Below are positions 1 through 7,419 of a stretch of DNA of 64,000 bases, piece by piece (position 1 is the first letter of the stretch; every line of letters begins with the position of its first letter). The stretch comes from Sphingopyxis panaciterrae (GTDB lineage: Bacteria > Pseudomonadota > Alphaproteobacteria > Sphingomonadales > Sphingomonadaceae). Both the position numbers and the translations under genes were made by a program. The stretch spans positions 124,001 through 188,000 of the forward strand of contig NZ_JAASQN010000003.1 of the NCBI RefSeq assembly GCF_011762125.1, given 5' to 3'. Below the pieces are notes generated by a model. It made no database searches. It had not been told where the DNA came from and saw only the letters and a program-made list of their open reading frames with translations.

Positions 1-452
1 AGATGCTCGTTGGTCGCCGCAACGATGCGCACGTCGACACGAATCGGACGCGACGAGCCGACGCGCGTCACCTCGCCATATTCGACCGCGCGCAGCAGCC
101 GCTCCTGCGCGCCCATCGACATTGTCGCGAGTTCGTCGAGGAACAGGGTGCCGCCGTCGGCCTCCTCGAAGCGCCCGGCGCGCGTGCGCGTCGCGCCGGT
201 GAAGGCGCCCGCCTCGTGCCCGAACAGTTCGGATTCGATCAGCGTCTCGGGCATCGCGGCGCAGTTCATGATCACATAGGGACGATCCCACCGCGCCGAC
301 AGCCGGTGCAGGCGTTCGGCGATCAACTCCTTGCCCGTCCCGCGCTCGCCGATCACCAGCACCGGCCGGTCGAGCGTTGCCGCCTGGCTTGCGCGCTCGA
401 CCGCATCCTGGAAAGCTGCGGATTGGCCGATGAACTGCGTTTCGCGCTCCAT
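1..452 (-). CDS. pspF: PspF, sigma-54-dependent transcriptional activator (3' end outside window)
   Basis: Enhancer-binding AAA+ activator of the phage-shock operon. Reading leftward from the ATG at 452, the visible 150 residues begin [20 protein letters not shown] and go straight into the AAA+ domain. There is no receiver domain, as expected for PspF. Visible motifs are the Walker A variant GERGTGKE, the sigma-54-contacting loop [15 protein letters not shown] (GAFTGA) and the Walker B region GGTLFLDE. The C-terminal part, including the Fis-type HTH, lies outside the window. It is divergent from the psp operon, and a sigma-54 promoter lies in the shared upstream region. In known systems PspA holds PspF inactive until membrane stress. 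Confidence 0.93.
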   Translation of the reverse strand, partial: MERETQFIGQSAAFQDAVERASQAATLDRPVLVIGERGTGKELIAERLHRLSARWDRPYVIMNCAAMPETLIESELFGHEAGAFTGATRTRAGRFEEADGGTLFLDELATMSMGAQERLLRAVEYGEVTRVGSSRPIRVDVRIVAATNEH

Positions 453-552
453 TCCCAATCATTGGCAAAATTTCCCGTTGATTGGCAAGAGAAATTCGCT
501 GGTGAGGCCGTTTCAGTGTGAAGTTACGCAGATTTTCGGGGTTTCGGAAAAT

Positions 553-568
553 TGGCATACCCCCTGCA
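553..568 (+). promoter_or_regulatory. sigma-54 (-24/-12) promoter of the psp operon
   Basis: TGGCATACCCCCTGCA keeps the invariant GG-N10-GC spacing (GG at 554-555, GC at 566-567) and closely matches TGGCAC-N5-TTGCA. It lies about 60 nt upstream of the first small gene of the psp operon and faces it. Two further ATTGGCA copies at 461 and 481 may belong to the activator-binding region. This fits control by the divergent PspF. Confidence 0.85.
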
Positions 569-630
569 TAGTATCAGACGAACCGGCGCACTGGTGCCGG
601 TGCAGCGAAAACAAAAGGAAGATCGAAGCC

Positions 631-762
631 ATGAAGACGATGTTTGCCCAAGCCGCCACCTTCGCGCTCAGCGCGGTCGCAGCGCTGGCCATCCTCGTCG
701 GCGTGATCGATCAGCCGCAAGTCGCCGTTGCTACAACCCCGGCGGTCAGCTTTACGGCATGA
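631..762 (+). CDS. Small single-span membrane protein at the head of the psp operon
   Basis: A 43-residue protein beginning MKTMFAQAATFALSAVAALA. It has one hydrophobic segment (about residues 6-24), then a short Pro/Val/Thr-rich tail. The ATG follows an AAAAGGAAGA ribosome-binding site. It is the first gene after the sigma-54 promoter and is separated from pspA by an intrinsic terminator, so it is made at the same time as PspA or more abundantly. I do not recognise a named family. The hydrophobic stretch could be a TM helix or an uncleaved signal, and a role in membrane stress is inferred from position only. Confidence 0.6.
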   Translation: MKTMFAQAATFALSAVAALAILVGVIDQPQVAVATTPAVSFTA

Positions 763-768
763 CCGGCA

Positions 769-818
769 CTGGTGCCGGGGCACTCACCCCCTTGCCCCGC
801 CCCGGCACCAGCATTTTT
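769..818 (+). terminator. Intrinsic terminator / attenuator between the small psp gene and pspA
   Basis: A perfect 13-bp stem (CTGGTGCCGGGGC at 769-781 paired with 799-811) with a 17-nt loop is followed by CATTTTT. It begins only 6 nt after the stop codon of the small leader gene and 50 nt before the pspA start, so it should reduce transcription into pspABC. Confidence 0.75.
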
Positions 819-866
819 CACGAGAACAATATTCAAGGTCTCAAGATTTTCGACAGGAGTTTCCCA

Positions 867-1529
867 ATGGGTATTTTTTCACGCACCCGCGACATCATCG
901 CCGCCAATGTCACCGACCTGCTCGACCGGGCCGAAGACCCCGAAAAGATGATCCGCCAGATCATCTTCGAGATGAACGAAACGCTCGTCGAAGTCCGCGC
1001 CTCCGCTGCCCGCACGATCGCGGACCAGAAGGAAATGCGCCGCCATATCGCCAAGCTTGAAAGCCTGCAGGACAGCTGGAAGGAAAAGGCCGAACTGGCG
1101 CTGTCGAAGGACCGCGAAGACCTTGCCACCTCGGCGCTCGTCGAAAAGCAGAAGGCCGGCGACATGGCTGACAAGCTGAAGGCCGAGATTGCCGTCCTCG
1201 ACGACGCGCTGACCGGCTATGAAGCCGATATTGCCAAGCTGCAGAAGAAGCTTTCGGAAGCCCGCGCGCGCCAGTCGAGCGTCGTCAATCGCCTCGAAAG
1301 CGCCGAGAACCGCTATCGCCTGCGCGAGATGACCAACGGCGACCGGGTCGAAGACGCCTTCTCGCGCTTCGAGATTCTCGAGCGCCGCGTCGACGAAGCC
1401 GAAGGCCGCGCCGATGCGCTGGGCCTCGGCTATAAAAAGTCGCTCGATGAAGAGATCGCCGAACTGCAGGCGGCCGACAAGGTCGCCGACGAACTGGCCG
1501 CGCTGAAGGCCGCGCAGGGCAAGAATTAA
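867..1529 (+). CDS. pspA: PspA, phage-shock membrane-remodelling protein
   Basis: A 220-aa PspA/IM30-type ESCRT-III-like protein, close to the usual 222 aa. The N-terminal amphipathic helix (MGIFSRTRDIIAANVTDLLD) should bind stressed membrane; the rest is long charged coiled coil. The conserved start region AEDPEKMIRQIIFEMNE is present. The ATG at 867 follows a GACAGGAG ribosome-binding site; the frame is open further upstream but without a comparable start. It binds and inhibits PspF when unstressed and coats damaged inner membrane when induced. It is followed by pspB after 12 nt. Confidence 0.95.
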   Translation: MGIFSRTRDIIAANVTDLLDRAEDPEKMIRQIIFEMNETLVEVRASAARTIADQKEMRRHIAKLESLQDSWKEKAELALSKDREDLATSALVEKQKAGDMADKLKAEIAVLDDALTGYEADIAKLQKKLSEARARQSSVVNRLESAENRYRLREMTNGDRVEDAFSRFEILERRVDEAEGRADALGLGYKKSLDEEIAELQAADKVADELAALKAAQGKN

Positions 1530-1541
1530 GGAGCCCGACCG

Positions 1542-1817
1542 ATGGAAGATATCATCGTTCCCATCGTCGTCGTTCCCGCCATCTTCCTTGGCTTGCCCTG
1601 GCTCATCCTCCACTATGTGACGAAGTGGAAGCAGGCCAAGACGCTGACCGGCGAGGATGAGCAACTGCTCGACGAACTTTACGATACGGCCCGGAGGCTC
1701 GAGAATCGTCTCCATACCGTGGAACGCATCATCAGCGCCGACCATCCCGACTTCCGCCCCGCGGTTCGCAGTGATGAAGATCTGGCGCAGCTTGAAAATA
1801 TGAGCAGGAGGAACTGA
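1542..1817 (+). CDS. pspB: PspB, phage-shock inner-membrane sensor subunit
   Basis: A 91-aa protein with an N-terminal TM segment (IIVPIVVVPAIFLGLPWLIL), then a basic stretch and a coiled coil ending in the PspB signature RLHTVERIISADHPDFR. PspB works with PspC at the inner membrane to relieve PspA inhibition of PspF. The tail beyond the signature is longer than in E. coli PspB (74 aa). Its stop is 1 nt from the pspC start, so translation is probably coupled. Confidence 0.92.
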   Translation: MEDIIVPIVVVPAIFLGLPWLILHYVTKWKQAKTLTGEDEQLLDELYDTARRLENRLHTVERIISADHPDFRPAVRSDEDLAQLENMSRRN

Positions 1818-1818
1818 G

Positions 1819-2196
1819 ATGTCGGCCAGCCGCACCAAATTCTATCTCGACAAACAGAATGCGAAATGGCTGGGCGTCTGTTCGGGACTTGCCGATTACA
1901 TGGGGATTGACGTCCTGTGGATCCGCGTCGGCATGGTTCTCGGCACGCTGATGGGCTCGGGCTTTCCGTTTCTGGCCTATATCGTGATCGGGATGATGGG
2001 GACGCCGAAGCCCTTTGCGCTCTACGGCTCGAACGAGGAAGCGAAGTTCTGGCAGGGCGTCCGCTCGAACCCCAGCGCGTCGACCCGGGACATCCGCTCG
2101 CGCTTCCGCGACATCGATCGCCGGCTCGCCGACATCGAACTCTATTACACGAGCCACAACCGCCGGCTCGCCGACGAAATCGACGCTCTCCGGTAA
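1819..2196 (+). CDS. pspC: PspC-domain envelope stress protein
   Basis: A 125-aa protein. The PspC domain fills the N-terminal half: FYLDKQNAKWLGVCSGLADY, then a hydrophobic span around VLWIRVGMVLGTLMGSGFPFLAYIVIG. The C-terminal half is a charged helix (RSRFRDIDRRLADIELYY). Together with PspB it transmits membrane stress to PspA. Strong ribosome-binding site GGAGGAA. It is the last canonical psp gene before the array of small PspB-like genes. Confidence 0.92.
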   Translation: MSASRTKFYLDKQNAKWLGVCSGLADYMGIDVLWIRVGMVLGTLMGSGFPFLAYIVIGMMGTPKPFALYGSNEEAKFWQGVRSNPSASTRDIRSRFRDIDRRLADIELYYTSHNRRLADEIDALR

Positions 2197-2256
2197 TCGG
2201 CCGGTAATCGGGACGCGGACCGGCAACGAAGATAGACGGCAACAGGGAGACAAATC

Positions 2257-2556
2257 ATGAGCTGGGGTGGCCCCACCTTCGTCATCGCGATCATCGCATT
2301 GTCAATCGGCGGCTGGATGTTCACGACCTGGATCCGTGCCAAGCATGGCTATCCGATCGAGAATGAATGGGGTGGCACGGTTCATCGAACCGACCCCGAC
2401 GCTGATCGAAAAATCAAGCTGCTCGCCGACGACAATGCCAAGCTCGCCAGCCAGATTGGCCGGCTCGAAGAACGGATTGCGGTGCTCGAACGCATCGCGA
2501 CCGAAACCAACGGACAGGCCGCGCAGCTCGCCGACCAGATCGACCGCTTGCGCTAA
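2257..2556 (+). CDS. PspB-like small membrane/coiled-coil protein, array copy 1
   Basis: A 99-aa protein: an N-terminal TM helix (about residues 5-22), then the motif TTWIRAKHGYPIENEWGG, then a coiled coil ending GRLEERIAVLERIATE and a terminal QIDRLR. The core LERIATE resembles the VERIISADHPDF end of PspB, so it is probably a diverged PspB paralogue (inference). Ribosome-binding site CAGGGAGA. Copy 2, 11 nt downstream, shares the WI/LR-x-K-x-GYPIEN/LEN block. Confidence 0.85.
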   Translation: MSWGGPTFVIAIIALSIGGWMFTTWIRAKHGYPIENEWGGTVHRTDPDADRKIKLLADDNAKLASQIGRLEERIAVLERIATETNGQAAQLADQIDRLR

Positions 2557-2567
2557 AAGGAAATATC

Positions 2568-2885
2568 ATGAACCTCGACGTCCTCAGTGCCCTTGCTCCC
2601 GTCGTCGCCATCCTCGGCGTTGTCGGGATCGGCGGCTGGATTTTCACCACCTGGCTGCGCATCAAGAACGGCTATCCGCTCGAAAACAGCTGGGGCAAGG
2701 CGGTCTATCCCAAGACCAGCGACGAGGCGATGGAACGCGTCAAGCTGATCAGCCAGGAAAACGCCCAGCTGCGTGCCGAACTCGGTTCGGTGAAGGACCG
2801 CCTGGCGGTGGTCGAACGCATCGTCACCGACGAAGGCCACCGGCTGAGCCATGAGATCGAGGCGCTGCGGCGCCCCTCGAATTGA
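2568..2885 (+). CDS. PspB-like small membrane/coiled-coil protein, array copy 2
   Basis: A 105-aa closest relative of copy 1. It has a TM helix (about residues 8-26), the shared GGWIFTTWLRIKNGYPLENS block, and a coiled coil ending KDRLAVVERIVTDEGHRL followed by HEIEALR. Ribosome-binding site AAAGGAAA. The shared juxtamembrane block shows that copies 1 and 2 arose by a recent tandem duplication. Role unknown; a membrane-anchored partner for PspA or PspC is a guess from context. Confidence 0.85.
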   Translation: MNLDVLSALAPVVAILGVVGIGGWIFTTWLRIKNGYPLENSWGKAVYPKTSDEAMERVKLISQENAQLRAELGSVKDRLAVVERIVTDEGHRLSHEIEALRRPSN

Positions 2886-2896
2886 GGAGATAGGCC

Positions 2897-3145
2897 ATGG
2901 ATGACACCATCTGGATTCTTGTGCCGCTCGCGCCCTTTCTGCTGGCCGGCTTCATCTTCTGGTCGAAGCATCAGCAGAAGATGATCGAGGCGCAGGCCGC
3001 GCTGACCGCCGAAAAGGCGGCCCAATATGCGGCGGCGAGCGAGCGGCTCGAAGCACGCGTCCGCGTCCTCGAACGCATCGCGACCGATCGCGGGGTCGAC
3101 GTCGCCGAAGAGATTGAAAAGCTGCGCGACACGCCGCTGAACTGA
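2897..3145 (+). CDS. PspB-like small membrane/coiled-coil protein, array copy 3
   Basis: An 82-aa protein with a TM helix (WILVPLAPFLLAGFIFW), then an Ala/Glu-rich helix and the family end ARVRVLERIATDRGVDVAEE followed by IEKLRD. It lacks the GYPxEN block of copies 1 and 2, so it is a separate, older branch. Ribosome-binding site GAGGAGA. It lies 11 nt after copy 2 in the same run. Confidence 0.85.
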   Translation: MDDTIWILVPLAPFLLAGFIFWSKHQQKMIEAQAALTAEKAAQYAAASERLEARVRVLERIATDRGVDVAEEIEKLRDTPLN

Positions 3146-3174
3146 CAACGATAAGACGGAAAGGATCTTTCCCC

Positions 3175-3444
3175 ATGAATCCCTTTGAGATGGTCATCGG
3201 TATCGTCCTCATCGTGACGATCGGCAGCATCATCCGGGCGAAATATGGCGTGCGCCGCGACCATCGCGGGCAGGAATATTTCACCGGCAACCCAAATCAG
3301 GATGCCGAGACCAAGGCGCTGCAGACCGAAATCCGCGCGCTCAAGGAACGGATCCAGGTCCTCGAACGCATCGCCACCGACCACAATCGCGCCGCCACGC
3401 TCGACGAAGAGATCGAACGGCTGCGCGATCGTTCACTCCCCTGA
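3175..3444 (+). CDS. PspB-like small membrane/coiled-coil protein, array copy 4
   Basis: An 89-aa protein with an N-terminal hydrophobic helix (EMVIGIVLIVTIGSIIRAKYG). A polar linker leads to a coiled coil ending KERIQVLERIATDHNRAA, then DEEIERLRD. The LERIATD core is identical to copy 3. Ribosome-binding site GGAAAGGA. Function not recognised; its position makes it part of the psp regulon. Confidence 0.85.
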   Translation: MNPFEMVIGIVLIVTIGSIIRAKYGVRRDHRGQEYFTGNPNQDAETKALQTEIRALKERIQVLERIATDHNRAATLDEEIERLRDRSLP

Positions 3445-3469
3445 CCCGTGACGAAGAAGGAGCCGACCC

Positions 3470-3727
3470 ATGGCCGCCATCATCGCTTCCGAACTCAGTG
3501 CCACCCTGCTCGCCGCGACCATCGCATTGAGCGCGCTCACGATCATCAGCCTCGTCGCGCTGCGCGGCTGGCGTGACTGGATCGCGCTGAAGCGCGACGA
3601 ACTCGCCGCGGGCCACAGCGTAGCGCAGGATCCCGCGGTCCCGCATGCCGGATCGCGGATCGAGATCGCCGATCTCAAGGAACGGCTGCGCAAGCTCGAA
3701 GCCATCGCGGCGGGCGTCGACCTGTAA
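3470..3727 (+). CDS. PspB-like small membrane/coiled-coil protein, array copy 5 (most diverged)
   Basis: An 85-aa protein. The TM helix is about residues 8-30 (SATLLAATIALSALTIISLV), followed by a basic WRDWIALKRDE stretch and a short coiled coil ending LKERLRKLEAIAAGVDL. It keeps the RL-x-x-LE-x-IA core but lacks the final EIExLR helix. Ribosome-binding site AAGGAG. It is the last gene of the psp-linked array; a strong GC hairpin follows. Confidence 0.8.
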   Translation: MAAIIASELSATLLAATIALSALTIISLVALRGWRDWIALKRDELAAGHSVAQDPAVPHAGSRIEIADLKERLRKLEAIAAGVDL

Positions 3728-3745
3728 CGGTCGCCCCGCACCGAT

Positions 3746-3779
3746 CCGCGCCGCCCCCATCCCTTGCGGGGCGGCGCGG
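3746..3779 (+). terminator. Strong GC hairpin closing the psp array (no T-tract)
   Basis: A perfect 12-bp stem (CCGCGCCGCCCC at 3746-3757 paired with 3768-3779) with a 10-nt loop lies just after the last array gene. There is no U-tract, so it may be a 3'-end stabiliser or a Rho-assisted terminator rather than an intrinsic one. Confidence 0.45.
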
Positions 3780-3836
3780 GCACGAAACCGCCGCAGCCTC
3801 TTTCGCGCGGCGTGCAAATCTGCCACTGGCACAGCG

Positions 3837-4247
3837 ATGCGCAGCCTTTCCGACATTTTCGACGAATATGATTTTCTCGACGGCGACGATCGCTATCGCC
3901 TGCTGATCGAACTGGGGCGCGAGCTCGAACCGATGCCCGATGCGCTCAAGACCGACGCGACGCTGGTGCGCGGCTGCAGTGCCAGCGTCTGGGTCTATCC
4001 GGTGCCCGAGGCCGATGGCCGTCTCCATTTCCTCGCCGACAGCAACGCCGCGATCACCAAGGGCATCGTCGCGCTCGTCCTCGCTGCGGTGCAGGACAAG
4101 CCGGCCGCCGATGTGGCGGCCATGGACGTCACCGCCGCGCTCGCGCCCTTCGACCTGACGCGCCAGCTGTCGTCGAACCGCACGCAGGGCGTCCCCAACA
4201 TGATCGCATTGGTCCAGGATACCGCGCGGCGCATCGCCGCCGGTTGA
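3837..4247 (+). CDS. sufE: SufE family protein, cysteine desulfurase activator
   Basis: A 136-aa SufE-like sulfur acceptor that takes persulfide from the SufS cysteine desulfurase for Fe-S cluster assembly. The start MRSLSDIFDEYDFLDGDDRY matches the family, and the sulfur-accepting cysteine lies in LVRGCSASVWV. The length is typical (about 138 aa). No clear Shine-Dalgarno precedes the ATG; a longer in-frame extension exists upstream but lacks family similarity. No other suf gene is nearby. Confidence 0.9.
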   Translation: MRSLSDIFDEYDFLDGDDRYRLLIELGRELEPMPDALKTDATLVRGCSASVWVYPVPEADGRLHFLADSNAAITKGIVALVLAAVQDKPAADVAAMDVTAALAPFDLTRQLSSNRTQGVPNMIALVQDTARRIAAG

Positions 4248-4310
4248 TCCTATCGCAGCCGGAGTTATGGCGGTTTTGGGGTGGGGAGCGGGCGTCGCTT
4301 TCTACAGCTT

Positions 4311-4446
4311 CGTCATCCCGGGCTTGACCCGGGATCCCGCTTTTTTTTGAGGGCGCCGACGGTTTTCGAGGTCAAGCGGGACCCCGGATCAAGTCCGGGC
4401 TGACGATGGACGGGACGGCAACTCTCGGCCGATATCAGCCATTCCT
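4311..4446. repeat. Palindromic dispersed repeat, family A copy 1
   Basis: Two inverted arms, CGTCATCCCGGGCTTGACCC and GGATCAAGTCCGGGCTGACG, flank a short centre. Bases 4330-4446 also match 10080-10195 beyond the palindrome (shared GACGATGGACGGGACGGCA), so the unit is longer than the hairpin. Related copies start at 10039, 26091 and 29967. It fills the gap between sufE and the convergent receptor gene. Confidence 0.8.
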
Positions 4447-4462
4447 TCATGCGCCATGACTG

Positions 4463-4499
4463 CAAAGAAAAGGGCGCGGGAGTTTCCTCCCGCGCCCCG
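4463..4499 (-). terminator. Intrinsic terminator of the TonB receptor gene
   Basis: On the minus strand a GGGCGCGGGA / TCCCGCGCCC stem is followed by a T-rich run (TTTTCTTT). It lies 22 nt past the receptor stop codon. Confidence 0.8.
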
Positions 4500-4521
4500 T
4501 CTTCGCTTGCGATCGGACGGC

Positions 4522-7140
4522 TTAGAAGCCGATGACGAACGAGGCGCTGATCGCGCGCGGCGAACCGAAGTTCACGAACGCGCCGCTCGCGCTCGCCAGC
4601 CCGTCGAGGCTGCCGCTGAACGAGCCGACATAGAATTTGTCGAACAGGTTGCTGACGTTCAACTGAAGGTAGGAATGTTCGAGGCCAGCACTCGCGAGCG
4701 AGTAGCGGAGGTCGATATCGACGACGGTGTAGCCTTTGAACTTGGCGCCCGGGGCGATCAGCACCGTCTCGCCCTTGCTGTTAACGGCCGTCCCGACGAC
4801 ACCATTGATGTCGTTCATAAAGCGCGAACCGGTGTATTTGGCCTGGACGCCCAGTGTGAAGCCGCCAAAATTACCTTCCGCGCGCCCGCCGAACAGGAAT
4901 TCGGGCGCGTTGCGCTCGCGCTTGCCGCCGGTGCGAAGATAGGCAACGCCGTCCTGGATGTAGCAGAGGCCGGCGAGTTCGATGTCGCTGTCGTCCTTGC
5001 ACGAGCCGGTCACCGCATCGCGCTCGATCTTCGACTTCAGGTACGAACCGAAGACGTAGAGCGAGATGGCATCGACCGGCTGGTAGGCGATGCTCGCATC
5101 GATGCCATATTTCTCGACCGGGCCGAGGTTGGTGTCGGTGCCGTTGCCGTCGATGTCATAGGAGGTGACGAGGCGGTTGCTGTATTTCGAATACCAGCCG
5201 GTCAGCGCCGCCTGGATCTTCGAGGTCTGGTAGCGGAAGCCGGCGTCGAAGCTGTTCGAGGTTTCCGCCTTGCGCTCCGACGAAATATCGTCGGCCGGGA
5301 AGAAGAAGGCGCTGTACAGCGAGTCGGTGCTCGGAACCGACAGGTTCTTCGTATAGCTCGCCGCAAAGCTGAGGTCGGGGGTGATCTTGTAGACCGCGCC
5401 GACGTTCGGCAGCAGCTTGTCATATTTCAGCGTGCGCTTCTGCGGCAAGGCGGCGCCCGAAGGTTTGCCGGTAGTGTCGTTGAAGGCATAGGGGAAGACC
5501 GTCTGATATTCGGCGATCTGATCGGCCGGGGCGCATTCGACGAAGGCGCCCGAGCTGCCGCCCGTGCTCGACGTGAAGCAATAATTGTTGAGGTCGCGCT
5601 TGAAGAAGGGCGCCCGCAGGCCCAGCTGCACGATCAGTTTTTCTTCGAAGAATTCGCCGCGATATTCGCCCGCGACCTGGTGCAGCGTCGCGAACGACAG
5701 GCGGTCGCGCTTTTGCAGGACGTTGCCATCGACGTCGGTGACCGGATCGTTGATCGGGAACACATCGACCGGTTCGCCGTTCGCGGACAGGAAGCCGGCC
5801 GAGCCGGTCTGGCGGTGGCGCGCGCGGTCATAGCTGTACGACAGGCGGACACGGTTCGTGTCGTTGATGTCATAGACGAGGTTCGCGATCGCGACCCAGC
5901 GGTTGGTGTTGGTCTGGCTGGGCGACAGCAGGGTCACCTTGCCGAGAATGCCGTCACCGTTGAGATCGCGGCCGAAGTAGAAGGCGCCGCCATAGTTGCC
6001 GGTGCCGGTGAAGGTCAGGCCATTGGCGTTGTTCTTCTTGGTGAAGAAGCCTTCATTGGCAAAGGTCGTGCCGCCGCCATTCGCCTTGACGGTCTGCCAG
6101 GCGCCATCGAACGAGAGCGTCAGGCGGTCGGTCAGCGTGAAGCGCGACTGCCAGCGGACGTTGCCGGTGTTCGAGGGATTGTAGCGACGCTCGAATTCGG
6201 TGCCGCAGTTATTGGGCTGGGTCGGGTCATTGTTGAGATACCCAATTTCACAAGGAAAACCGCCGCCCTTGGTGGGATCACCGATGTCGTAGAAACGGCC
6301 GTCCTTTTCGCCGGTGATCGCGTTGGCGCGTAGCGGCGAACCGCCGAAATTGTTGCGGTTCTCGTTATAGTGGCCAGCGATCGCGATGAAATCGCCATTG
6401 TCGCCGATCGGCTGATAGATTTTGCCGTTATACTGTTGCTTGCGGACCTTGCCGTAGTTGGCGAACGCCGCGACGTTGTTGGTCGTCGAGGCCGAGAACC
6501 AGGCTCGCGTGCCCCACGGGGTCAGATTGCCGGTCTGGAGCAGGCCGAAGACGCGGTAATAAGGGCGGTCGCCGGCGCCGTTGGCGATGATGTTGCCGTA
6601 GGATGCGCTCATCATCCCGCTCAGCTCTTCGCTCGGGATCAGCGTGTTGATGTTGACGGTGCCGCCGACCGCGGCGGCGGTCGGGCTGTCGACGTCGGTC
6701 GAACCCAGGTTGACGTTGATCGTCTCGACCAGTTCGGGATCGACCTGCTGGTTGGTATAGATAGCGTAGTTGCCCGAATCGTTGAGCGGGATGCCGTCGA
6801 AGGTCTGCGAGATACGCGACGAATCGAAACCGCGGATGGTGAAGTTGCCGCCGCTCGAACCCCAGGGATCGTTGTTGGTGAAGCTGACCCCGGGAACGAG
6901 GTTGATGATTTCGTTGATCGACTGGCCGGGGCGCTGGTGCTGGATCAGTTCGGATCCGATGACCACCTTCGCCTTGGGCGAATCGGGAATCTTGATGCCG
7001 GCGACGTCTTGCGAGGTCGTGCCCGTGACGACGATTTCGTCGAAGTCGGACGAACCGGTCGACTGGGCAAAGGCGGGGAAGGAAAGCAGCGCGACCGGAA
7101 GCAGCGCGACGCTTGCGGCAAGCGTGTAACGGAATTTCAT
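4522..7140 (-). CDS. TonB-dependent outer-membrane receptor
   Basis: An 872-aa outer-membrane active transporter. The ATG at 7140 gives a clean signal peptide (MKFRYTLAASVALLPVALLS...AFAQS) after an AAGGGACATCCAG leader; a longer open frame to 7200 would hide it. The N-terminal region DEIVVTG is the usual sphingomonad TonB-box area, followed by a plug domain with the motif NFTIRGFDSSRISQTFDGIP. The rest is beta-barrel ending in Phe (ASFVIGF), the outer-membrane assembly signal. Substrate unknown; no uptake genes adjoin it. Confidence 0.93.
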   Translation of the reverse strand: MKFRYTLAASVALLPVALLSFPAFAQSTGSSDFDEIVVTGTTSQDVAGIKIPDSPKAKVVIGSELIQHQRPGQSINEIINLVPGVSFTNNDPWGSSGGNFTIRGFDSSRISQTFDGIPLNDSGNYAIYTNQQVDPELVETINVNLGSTDVDSPTAAAVGGTVNINTLIPSEELSGMMSASYGNIIANGAGDRPYYRVFGLLQTGNLTPWGTRAWFSASTTNNVAAFANYGKVRKQQYNGKIYQPIGDNGDFIAIAGHYNENRNNFGGSPLRANAITGEKDGRFYDIGDPTKGGGFPCEIGYLNNDPTQPNNCGTEFERRYNPSNTGNVRWQSRFTLTDRLTLSFDGAWQTVKANGGGTTFANEGFFTKKNNANGLTFTGTGNYGGAFYFGRDLNGDGILGKVTLLSPSQTNTNRWVAIANLVYDINDTNRVRLSYSYDRARHRQTGSAGFLSANGEPVDVFPINDPVTDVDGNVLQKRDRLSFATLHQVAGEYRGEFFEEKLIVQLGLRAPFFKRDLNNYCFTSSTGGSSGAFVECAPADQIAEYQTVFPYAFNDTTGKPSGAALPQKRTLKYDKLLPNVGAVYKITPDLSFAASYTKNLSVPSTDSLYSAFFFPADDISSERKAETSNSFDAGFRYQTSKIQAALTGWYSKYSNRLVTSYDIDGNGTDTNLGPVEKYGIDASIAYQPVDAISLYVFGSYLKSKIERDAVTGSCKDDSDIELAGLCYIQDGVAYLRTGGKRERNAPEFLFGGRAEGNFGGFTLGVQAKYTGSRFMNDINGVVGTAVNSKGETVLIAPGAKFKGYTVVDIDLRYSLASAGLEHSYLQLNVSNLFDKFYVGSFSGSLDGLASASGAFVNFGSPRAISASFVIGF

Positions 7141-7419
7141 CTCTGGATGTCCCTTAATTGATGCATAGGGCAAGCGCGCAAATTGGGGGGTGCGCTTCAC
7201 CTGTCCGCGCCCCTGAAGGGTCGATGTGGCAGACTTGTTACAGCCATTCGGGACGACGGCAGGATCGCGCCGCGGAGAAGCGGCGGGGCGCGTCGGAAAA
7301 GCGCGAATTTTCGTTTCGCGCTGCGCCTCAGGCGCAAACGCGATTGCGTTTTTTCCCGCTACTGTTGCTGCAATGCAACATGGTCGCGGCGGCGCGCCGG
7401 GCGCGCGCCGCGAGTCGTG

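Noticed and set aside
4311..4446. Possible CRISPR-like repeats because similar palindromes recur through the window
   Set aside because: Copies are kilobases apart, not regularly spaced, have no spacers and no cas genes nearby; they are REP/dispersed repeats.
4456..6333. 625-codon plus-strand open frame
   Set aside because: It lies entirely antisense to the TonB receptor, whose signal peptide, plug and C-terminal Phe are clear. The frame is a GC-bias shadow rich in Arg, Val, Glu and Asp.
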